This document shows positions 50,689 through 58,860 of a DNA stretch of 64,000 bases, one piece after another. Each line of letters starts with the position of its first letter. Within the stretch, counting starts at the first letter, position 1. The stretch covers positions 1-64,000 of the forward strand of contig JAUUZQ010000007.1 in NCBI GenBank assembly GCA_030589895.1, read 5' to 3'. A program made the position numbers and the translations under genes. The notes beneath the pieces are model-generated. The model searched no databases and was not told the origin of the DNA. It worked only from the letters and a program-made list of their open reading frames with translations. Source of the stretch: Bacteroidales bacterium. Lineage in GTDB: Bacteria; Bacteroidota; Bacteroidia; Bacteroidales; GCA-2748055.

Positions 50689-51381
50689 ATGAAAAATATA
50701 CAAGTATTTATATTCTTATTAGGAGGAGTCCTCTTTTTTAACTCCTGCGAGTTGGATAATTATGAGGCCCCAGATGCTTCACTATCAGGTTCTTTTATTG
50801 ATATAGTAACAGGTGATCTTGTAGAGTCTGACATAATAATGGGAACAGAGATTGAACTTATTGAGCATGGTTATGAAAATCCCTCAGCCATCAGATTGAT
50901 CGTTAAGGTAGATGGGACCTACATGCGTGATATGCTATTCGAGAACAGCTATTCAATACCTCCGATCATGAGAGGGAACTTTCTTCCTCAGGTCGATACA
51001 CAAATCGTCGAAATAAGTGGTGAAACCATTCTGGATTTTGAAGTTCTGCCCTACATCAGAGTTAAAGATGTTGCTATTACGGACAGTGCGATGTTTGTTA
51101 CAGCTAAGTTCAAGCTGGAACAAACAGTAGGCAATAATATAAGTAAAATTGGATTATTTGCTCATCTTGAACCATCTGTTGGAGAACCAATGAGAATGGA
51201 TGAGGAGTTTGAGACCTTGGATCGTGCGGTAGACCCCACTGAAGAATTTACACTTGTGCTTGATCTTAGCAAATCCAGGGATTTTGATTCAGCCCAATCC
51301 TATTTCTTTAGAGTAGGTGCACTTATAGATGCACCTGAAGCAAAATATAACTATGCTCCGGCTATCAGACTGGAACTTTAG
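50689..51381 (+). CDS. DUF3823 domain-containing surface lipoprotein
   Basis: Lipobox FFNSCELDNYEAPDASLSGSFIDIVTGDLVESDI; located directly after susD. Confidence 0.85.
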   Translation: MKNIQVFIFLLGGVLFFNSCELDNYEAPDASLSGSFIDIVTGDLVESDIIMGTEIELIEHGYENPSAIRLIVKVDGTYMRDMLFENSYSIPPIMRGNFLPQVDTQIVEISGETILDFEVLPYIRVKDVAITDSAMFVTAKFKLEQTVGNNISKIGLFAHLEPSVGEPMRMDEEFETLDRAVDPTEEFTLVLDLSKSRDFDSAQSYFFRVGALIDAPEAKYNYAPAIRLEL

Positions 51382-51464
51382 TTATTTAGTTACTTTGCAA
51401 GCTATTGAGTATTCATTTTGTATATTCAATAGGGTTAATTCTTCCTATTTTTAAATACAATCAT

Positions 51465-52796
51465 ATGATTAAGAAAATATTTTACTCGCTGATTTTTGGA
51501 CTGATCTTAGTTAGTCCTTTAATGATCAGCTGCGAAGAGGTGGATCCGGATCCGGATATCATACCGACTGACACAACTGACAACCCATCCGGAAAAATAT
51601 ATGATGAAACCGGGTGTCTATATACAAGCTACGAAGGACTTTTAATGGCAGGCTATCAAGGATGGTTCACTGCAGATGGAGATGGTGCAGAGAGAGGCTG
51701 GCATCATTACGAGTTAAATGGCAGGTTTGAACCAGGAATATCCTCTATCGACTTTTGGCCCGATGTGAGCGAGTATCCTGTTACGCATGAAACAGCTTTT
51801 AGTTATGAAAATGGAGCGAAGGCATTTGTCTATAGTCCCTATGATTATGAATCTGTGGATCTTCATTTTAAGTGGATGAAAGAGTATGGGATCGATGGCG
51901 TATTCATGCAAAGGTTTGTAGTTGAAATAAAAAGTGCAAAGGGAAAAGGACATTTTAACAAGGTATTGGAAAATGCGCTTATTGCAGCAAAAAAGTATGA
52001 TAGAGCAATATGTGTAATGTACGATTTAAGCGGATGCTCATCAGCAGATATGGATGTGTTGGAAAATGACTGGCAGGAATTGCAGGAATTATTTGATCTG
52101 TTTAACAATACCACCCATCCTACTTACCTGAGACATAACGAAAAACCACTGCTTTCCATTTGGGGGGTTGGTTTCAATGACGGAAGAAACTATGACATAG
52201 CTGATGTCCAGTATCTGGTGACAAATCTTCAGGAGGACACAAATCCCGTATCTATCATGCTGGGAGTGCCATATTATTGGCGTGAGCTAAAAAACGATAC
52301 TGAGGACTCTCCATTGTTGCATCCCCTAATTCAGGATGCAGATATAATCTTACCATGGGCTGTTGGAAGGTATAATAATGATTCGTACAATATCGCTACA
52401 TCTATGATCGTAAATGACATCGCCAAGTGCAAAACCTACGGCACAGATTATGTCCCATTGGTATTTCCGGGCTTTAGCTGGGGAAATCTCCAGCAAGACG
52501 TCACCAAGTATAATCAAATTCCGCGAAATGAAGGAGGCTTTCTCTGGAAACAGATAGCGACTGCAAAACTTGCAGGAGCAAAGATGCTTTATGTAGCAAT
52601 GTTTGATGAAGTTGATGAAGGAACGGCAATATTTAAATGTCAGAAAGAAAATGATGTGCCATTAAATGGAGGGGGTAAATTTGTTGGAATTGAAAGCAAC
52701 CTGGATAATGATTATTACTTATGGTTAACCGGACAGGGAGCAAATTGGTTCCATGGAGATGCAGGGTATGGGCCTGTTAAGCCAACCCGACAATAA
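51465..52796 (+). CDS. GH71/GH99-like glycoside hydrolase lipoprotein
   Basis: ATG at 51465 gives lipoprotein signal MIKKIFYSLIFGLILVSPLMISCEE (track start 51405 is TTG). LMAGYQGWFTADGDGAERGWHHY, GVFMQRFVVEI, ILPWAVGRYNN, YVAMFDEVDEGTAIFKC. Confidence 0.88.
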   Translation: MIKKIFYSLIFGLILVSPLMISCEEVDPDPDIIPTDTTDNPSGKIYDETGCLYTSYEGLLMAGYQGWFTADGDGAERGWHHYELNGRFEPGISSIDFWPDVSEYPVTHETAFSYENGAKAFVYSPYDYESVDLHFKWMKEYGIDGVFMQRFVVEIKSAKGKGHFNKVLENALIAAKKYDRAICVMYDLSGCSSADMDVLENDWQELQELFDLFNNTTHPTYLRHNEKPLLSIWGVGFNDGRNYDIADVQYLVTNLQEDTNPVSIMLGVPYYWRELKNDTEDSPLLHPLIQDADIILPWAVGRYNNDSYNIATSMIVNDIAKCKTYGTDYVPLVFPGFSWGNLQQDVTKYNQIPRNEGGFLWKQIATAKLAGAKMLYVAMFDEVDEGTAIFKCQKENDVPLNGGGKFVGIESNLDNDYYLWLTGQGANWFHGDAGYGPVKPTRQ

Positions 52797-52852
52797 TTAA
52801 TCCAGACTGGGGAAATAAATAATATTCAGTTAATACTGAAATTAGTCAACAT

Positions 52853-52890
52853 AAAAAGAGGCTGTCTCAAAAGATCAAGACAGCCTTTTT
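52853..52890. terminator. Bidirectional hairpin terminator
   Basis: AGGCTGTCT (52859-52867) / AGACAGCCT (52878-52886) flanked by A-run and T-run, between convergent genes. Confidence 0.8.
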
Positions 52891-52906
52891 CTATTAACTT
52901 CCCTCT

Positions 52907-55537
52907 TTATTGTATAATCAATTTTCTCGTGTAAGTATAATTTTCATATCTAAGTCTGAGAATATAGGTTCCTCCAGGTAATTGTGATAAATTCAATGTA
53001 GTTGTTTCATCATGCAGTTGCTCTTCAAATACATGCTGTCCCACTAAATTAAAAATTTCTAATTTCACAACCTGCTGTGAAGTAGAATTCAGATCAATAG
53101 TAAACTCCCCGTTACCTGGATTAGGGTAGATAGTAAACATGGTTGATTCAGCCTTCTCTAATCCGGCAAGCACAAAATTAATACACTCCGAAGTATCAAC
53201 ACATCCATCCAGGTTAATTTCCACTGCATAATTACCTGTCACGGTGGGAGTATAAGATTGATCTGTCCCGCCTGAAATTGCAGTATTTTCATTGTCACAA
53301 TCCAGCCACTGATAGACAGCATCTGAAGCGTTTGCAACTAGAGTAATATCATCCTGAGATACAGAAACGTCAGGAGAAAATAGTGTCAAATTAGTTGTTA
53401 TACTGCCTTCACATCCATAAAAAGCATCTAAATAACTTATATGAACCATAGTTTCAGAGCCTTCGGTTCCATCCGGGAATACATAGGTTTCACCCGCACA
53501 AATAGAAATATCTTCATGTAGATCACTACTATCACAGTCAAGTACCTTAATTCTGCAATTTTCATACATTTCCAATATTTCTTCATCGCTTAAAGCAACA
53601 TTTAATATCTCTACCTGATCGATACTTCCCTTAAAGTATGTTGATCCGTTTCTTCCCAAACTGGCGACCTGTCCTGTTTTTACATCTCCGGTAAGAGCAT
53701 GCGAGTCCTTCTTTTCTCCATTGAGATAGATCATTGCATTGCTACCATCATACACTCCTGCAATATGGATCCATTCGCCTGCTATCAGGTCTGTGTTTGA
53801 AATACCTGGTCTCTCAGCACCATTAGAGGTTGCAACCTTGAATCTAAGTTCACTATTCCCCCTATCCTCATACAAGACATACTGATCTCCATCAGAATCG
53901 AACAGTGGTCCATATGAATCCGGAAGCTCAGTTGGTAAATATCCCAGCTTTGTCCACAAAGAAACCGTCACTGAATTATTGTTAATATCAAAAGAGGTCG
54001 AGGAGCTGAACTGAACATAATCATCGACACCATCAAAACCAAGCGCATTACCAAGAATACCTTCTTCCTGATAAATCCCGTTATAAGCTAAGCCGTGATT
54101 GATATTTTCTGTTGCATCAATAATAAATTTATCACTTGCTTCAACAGCTATGGTATCCAGCGTATAATATGCAACCTGATCCTCATGAATACCCTTATGA
54201 AAAAAGATAAGGGTCTTTGAATCCATCACATTGGGTGTATTTGCTCTGTCACTTACGTTTTCAACAGTAAGAAGATACGATTGCTCCAGCAAAGGTGATG
54301 TAGTTAGAATAACCGATTTCAGATCCATTCCAAGTTTTGCTTCAGATACAGTAACTCCATAACTAAATATATAATTCAAGGTAGCTTCTGCGGTAGTTTT
54401 ATCCACTCTTTCAGAAAATTCTATAACAACTGTACTATTCTCTCCCTTTGAAGTTACATATCTGATAATTGGAGGTGTCAGATCAACAAGGGTAGTGACT
54501 GATATTTCATTAGAATAATTTGCACTGCTTAATCCCGCCGGATTTTTTGCTTTAATTCTGTAATAATACTGCTGCGACTCATTATAGGTAAGATCAACAT
54601 ATTGGGTAACTGCACCAAGCGATGTCAATAGTGATGTAGGAGAAGTAGTTTCATCCCGGAAAATATCGTACCCGGATATCCCGCTTTCCGGATCATTGGC
54701 AGCCTCCCAGGTCAAAATTACATCCGTTTCAAATGCAGTGGCAGAACTTAAAACAACATCTGAGGGTTCAGTATCATCCATTGCTGTAATTAATACTGAA
54801 GGGTAATCAGTGGTTATAGCATCAACGCCCAGGGCAATTAAGGGTAACATCTGAGTCGTACTATTTATTGTCCATGCATTGAAAGATATTCCCAGCGAAT
54901 GAGCATAATCAATGATCTCCTGAGTAATACCCCCGCCACTTCCAACCCATTCACCATTTATAGCTGCTACCTGGTCGATATGTGTGGTGCTGATAGTTGC
55001 GAATAGTTGAACAGGAATCGTTGCATCAAGTGATTTAATCAAAGTGATCTGAGACAGGCTAAAGCCGGATACAATAACCATGCTTTCCATGTCTAAACTT
55101 TGAACCAGAGAAACTACTTTTGAAGGAACTGAAGCATCTGATGTCTTTATTTCAACAACTACACCAATATTATTGGCACTGTTCTTAGCCACGATCAGAG
55201 ACTCTCTTAAAGTCGGGATTTTTTCACCGGAAAAGTCGGCCCCAAACCATGATCCAGCATCAAGTTCACGAAGTTGCAAATAAGTCATGGCAGAAACAAC
55301 TCCAGACCCATCAGTAGTTCTGTTAACTGTACCATCATGCATGATCATTAAAGAATCATCACTCGAAATCTGCACATCTAACTCAAAGTAATGTGCATTT
55401 GCTTCAATAGCCTTGTGGAAAGCCGCTATTGTGTTCTCAGGAGCCATTCCTGCCCCACCTCTGTGAGCAATAATCTGAGGGGTTTGTCCAAAGGAAATGT
55501 TCGCAATCAGAAGTAATAAGTAAACAAATCTTTTCAT
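52907..55537 (-). CDS. Glycerophosphodiester phosphodiesterase with FN3, LamG-like and T9SS C-terminal domains
   Basis: IIAHRGGAGMAPENTIAAFHKAIEANAHYFELDVQISSDDSLMIMHDGTVNRTTDGSG; LamG DGVDDYVQFSSSTSFDINNNSVTVSLW; C-terminal FTIYPNPGNGEFTIDL...YTRKLIIQ. Confidence 0.93.
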   Translation of the reverse strand: MKRFVYLLLLIANISFGQTPQIIAHRGGAGMAPENTIAAFHKAIEANAHYFELDVQISSDDSLMIMHDGTVNRTTDGSGVVSAMTYLQLRELDAGSWFGADFSGEKIPTLRESLIVAKNSANNIGVVVEIKTSDASVPSKVVSLVQSLDMESMVIVSGFSLSQITLIKSLDATIPVQLFATISTTHIDQVAAINGEWVGSGGGITQEIIDYAHSLGISFNAWTINSTTQMLPLIALGVDAITTDYPSVLITAMDDTEPSDVVLSSATAFETDVILTWEAANDPESGISGYDIFRDETTSPTSLLTSLGAVTQYVDLTYNESQQYYYRIKAKNPAGLSSANYSNEISVTTLVDLTPPIIRYVTSKGENSTVVIEFSERVDKTTAEATLNYIFSYGVTVSEAKLGMDLKSVILTTSPLLEQSYLLTVENVSDRANTPNVMDSKTLIFFHKGIHEDQVAYYTLDTIAVEASDKFIIDATENINHGLAYNGIYQEEGILGNALGFDGVDDYVQFSSSTSFDINNNSVTVSLWTKLGYLPTELPDSYGPLFDSDGDQYVLYEDRGNSELRFKVATSNGAERPGISNTDLIAGEWIHIAGVYDGSNAMIYLNGEKKDSHALTGDVKTGQVASLGRNGSTYFKGSIDQVEILNVALSDEEILEMYENCRIKVLDCDSSDLHEDISICAGETYVFPDGTEGSETMVHISYLDAFYGCEGSITTNLTLFSPDVSVSQDDITLVANASDAVYQWLDCDNENTAISGGTDQSYTPTVTGNYAVEINLDGCVDTSECINFVLAGLEKAESTMFTIYPNPGNGEFTIDLNSTSQQVVKLEIFNLVGQHVFEEQLHDETTTLNLSQLPGGTYILRLRYENYTYTRKLIIQ

Positions 55538-55671
55538 AGTACTAATTTTTACTCTTATTTTAAACTATGCCACATATTATATGCATAATAATATATATCA
55601 TTCAGTATCTGAATATCCCATTAAATGTAACACCCGTTCCTCAACTTTTACCCTTTTTATAATAAAAAAGA

Positions 55672-55693
55672 AGGCTTTCGAATTCGAAAGCCT
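55672..55693 (-). terminator. Hairpin terminator downstream of the duplicated T9SS protein gene
   Basis: 22-bp perfect palindrome AGGCTTTCGAATTCGAAAGCCT flanked by A and T runs. Confidence 0.75.
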
Positions 55694-55716
55694 CCCTTTT
55701 TCATTCATGTCTAGTC

Positions 55717-57345
55717 CTATTCTATTATTAACTTGTCAACCTGAATATTTCCATTTGAGTTGACTTTTACGAAATAGTAGCCAGGTTTCAAATCCTGAAC
55801 ATTAACCATTGAAGTATTCAGTTCTGTTAATACTAACTGTCCATTTACAGAATAAATAGTTACATCAGCAGCTACATTATCCATAAGATAAATCACATCT
55901 GTTGCAGGATTTGGATAGATTCCAATACTTCTTGCAACAATGTTATTATCTACTGCTACAGTTGTAGATGATGTAATTATAGTCAGATCAGCATCAGCAT
56001 CATAAACCATAGTTATATCTTCTGCACCATATTCAGCGGTAATTAATCCAAGATCAGCATAAACCTGAACATTTCCAGTCTGGTCTCCAACGATAGTAAT
56101 AGTACCACCTGATACATCCAGTAAAGAACCATCAGGAATAGATTGTGTTGGATGTAGTCCATTCAGATTTAAAACACCACCAAGTTTCACATATGTTTCA
56201 CCTGATCCACCACCAATACCTTCAAAATCCGTTCCATACATTTGTGCAACATTAACCACACCACTGATCTCGACAAGAGCATCTCCTGCCCAACCAACCC
56301 ACAGGTGTTCTCCAAAATTAACTGTTCCACCTGCATCAACGATCAATGTAGCTTCATGTGACCATGCAATACCTGACCATACTGTACCAGTAGTTAAAAC
56401 TCCACCATCAGCAATTCTCAAAGTTCCACCATCACCACCATCACCCATTACCAGCCAGAATATATTAGATGTATCATCTAAAACACACTCAACAGCACCT
56501 GCAACATTAAAAACTACCTTGTTGTCTAATGGTGTTCTTCCGTCTGTCCAGTTTGCAGCTTCAGTCCATAAACCAGTAGTAATGGCATTTCCACCAGGAT
56601 TCCATATTGTTGTTTCCTGACGTGCAGGAATTTGATATACTGTGGTTAAATCAGCTACATCATCATAATTTATTACAAAATCTCCAGAACCACCTGTTGC
56701 GGTAATTTTCCCGGCAGTAATATAATCATTAACAGCAGTTACTTTGTCGCCTATGATAGTCATAACACCAGCTGAGATTTCAATAAAGCCATCTTTAATA
56801 GATGCAACCGGATCCAAATTTCCCAAATTAAGGAAACCACTTTTTACATAAATAGCACCTTTACCACCATTCCAGCCAAGACCAGTCATCTGGGCAACAT
56901 TGATAGTACCGCCATTCAGCTCAACAACAGCATCACTTCCTGGATCCCATCCAACCCACAGGTGCTCTCCAAAATTAACAACTCCACCTGTATCAACAAC
57001 CATGGTAGCTGTGGAATTATAACCAATGGCTGACCATACTACACCAGTGGTTAATGTTCCTCCATTAGCAACACGTAATGTCTCTCCGGCAGCTCCATCA
57101 CCCATTACGATTTGAGTTATTGAATGTGCATCATCCAATACACACTCTTGAGCAGCAGGAACGTTAAATACAACTTTGTAATCGCCTTCCGGTACAATTC
57201 CTGTTGTCCAGTTTGCAGCTTCACTCCATAAACCTGTACTGCTTGCATTTGCAGCAGGATTCCATATTGTAGTTGTTTGAGCAAATACAGCAGAGGTCAG
57301 AAATGTCATCATTAGAATTAATAAGTAATTTTTTTTCATAGTCAT
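55717..57345 (-). CDS. Secreted beta-rich protein with two tandem ~200-aa repeats and T9SS C-terminal domain
   Basis: Repeats start TTIWNPAANASSTGLWSEAANWT and TTIWNPGGNAITTGLWTEAANWT, both with VNFGEHLWVGW; C-terminal SIGIYPNPATDVIYL...VDKLIIE. Confidence 0.9.
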   Translation of the reverse strand: MTMKKNYLLILMMTFLTSAVFAQTTTIWNPAANASSTGLWSEAANWTTGIVPEGDYKVVFNVPAAQECVLDDAHSITQIVMGDGAAGETLRVANGGTLTTGVVWSAIGYNSTATMVVDTGGVVNFGEHLWVGWDPGSDAVVELNGGTINVAQMTGLGWNGGKGAIYVKSGFLNLGNLDPVASIKDGFIEISAGVMTIIGDKVTAVNDYITAGKITATGGSGDFVINYDDVADLTTVYQIPARQETTIWNPGGNAITTGLWTEAANWTDGRTPLDNKVVFNVAGAVECVLDDTSNIFWLVMGDGGDGGTLRIADGGVLTTGTVWSGIAWSHEATLIVDAGGTVNFGEHLWVGWAGDALVEISGVVNVAQMYGTDFEGIGGGSGETYVKLGGVLNLNGLHPTQSIPDGSLLDVSGGTITIVGDQTGNVQVYADLGLITAEYGAEDITMVYDADADLTIITSSTTVAVDNNIVARSIGIYPNPATDVIYLMDNVAADVTIYSVNGQLVLTELNTSMVNVQDLKPGYYFVKVNSNGNIQVDKLIIE

Positions 57346-57514
57346 GAAATTTAGATTTGGATTAATAATGGGGGCAAGATAAAATCTGACCGTTAAAATG
57401 TTATTAACAGGGCATTAATAAAAGATTAACCTGCTTAAAATCACATTAATGTTGCCTCTGACTATGGAAAACGAATTGAGTCTCCCTGTTTTAAATGTGT
57501 CTCTATTTGGAAAA

Positions 57515-58606
57515 TTACTCCCTATTGTAATAATACGACTCACCCCAAGTCATGAGAATCAAAGGATTGTCATAACCTTCTTCACCACTCCCTCCAAAAC
57601 TCTCTGATCCCTTTCGCCTCTGGTAAGTCAACCAATAGGGCTCACGATGATCAATAGTATGTCCCATCTCATTTTCATGACCGGTAATAATTACTTCCGG
57701 ATCAAAGCCTTTTGCCACCCTCACTATGTCGCTTGTCCAGCAATTGGGCATAAGAACATCCACAACATGATTATTGGCGACTTCATCAATCCATTCAAAA
57801 TCATCGTCATTAGCCTGGTCACCCATTTGTGAAAATGAGATTCCCTCCGGAGTATAAACAAGCGTTACGTTGTTATCAATATCCACACCCTGATGACCAG
57901 GATAAATCACTACTTTTAACTCCTGTTGCCCCCCTTGAACCTGAAGTATCTGTTCGATATGCGACTCTCTTTCCAGATGTGTAATGTGAGCATAAACAGG
58001 TCTATCTATCCACATTCCTGTTGGAGCCACAACCGGCTTACCCTGATCAATAAATGATTGTGCAACCCATTCTTCTGCATGATCATCATGTATATGGCTG
58101 ATAAAAAGCACATCGCATTGATCAATAATCCTGCTCATATCATCATCTCCAATGGAGAATCCTTCAATATTCACAGATTTTCCACGAACAAGATCAAATC
58201 CTATCGTAACAGATCTGGTCCGAATTAAGAATCCATGATTATACAATTTCCATATACGCGCACCACTTTCGATTTCTGTCTGCTCAATTTCATCAACAGC
58301 CTTCTTAATTCGGGTTTTAAAAAAAACATGGACAGGGGGTCTCAATGGAGCATATACATCATGCAAGACAGCATCCAAAAGTAAAAGAGCACTTCGTCTG
58401 TCTGCTTCTTCCGGCCAGGATGGTTGATGTTTAGACAATACCATATTTACATGTTCAAGCAATGCTTCCGCTTGATTATTAAGGAATTGATCCTCACTTA
58501 TGCTAAGTGTTGGATTGATCGGGCCTATAGGATCCGGCTCACTGTTTTGAGTATAACTGGATGTTATCAGTGAGAGTAAAATTGCTATTGACAGTATTCT
58601 TTTCAT
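57515..58606 (-). CDS. Secreted metallo-beta-lactamase fold hydrolase
   Basis: Signal peptide; FISHIHDDHAEEW (HxHxDH), YPGHQGVDI, QMGDQAND, ITGHENEMGH. Confidence 0.85.
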   Translation of the reverse strand: MKRILSIAILLSLITSSYTQNSEPDPIGPINPTLSISEDQFLNNQAEALLEHVNMVLSKHQPSWPEEADRRSALLLLDAVLHDVYAPLRPPVHVFFKTRIKKAVDEIEQTEIESGARIWKLYNHGFLIRTRSVTIGFDLVRGKSVNIEGFSIGDDDMSRIIDQCDVLFISHIHDDHAEEWVAQSFIDQGKPVVAPTGMWIDRPVYAHITHLERESHIEQILQVQGGQQELKVVIYPGHQGVDIDNNVTLVYTPEGISFSQMGDQANDDDFEWIDEVANNHVVDVLMPNCWTSDIVRVAKGFDPEVIITGHENEMGHTIDHREPYWLTYQRRKGSESFGGSGEEGYDNPLILMTWGESYYYNRE

Positions 58607-58860
58607 AATATAATCCGTGATTGTTTTGGTTTTGGTTTTGGTTTTAGCCTTGCTCCCTGATCAAAACATCCGGTTTTACCGGACAAAAATGAGCCGTTTA
58701 TTATCAATTTCTAACTACGAAAGATAGGGGTTTTTCTTTATTTTTTCTCAATATTTTGGGTTAACCCAAATATGATTATTCTTTTATTAATAAAAATTTA
58801 AGGCTATTAATCTATATTGTTCGGAAATATTAATTTAAGCTAAACTCTAATACATTCCAG

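Noticed and set aside
58622-58650. GGTTTT repeats considered as a CRISPR-like array
   Set aside because: Unit is 6 nt, no spacers, no cas genes; no CRISPR array seen in the window.
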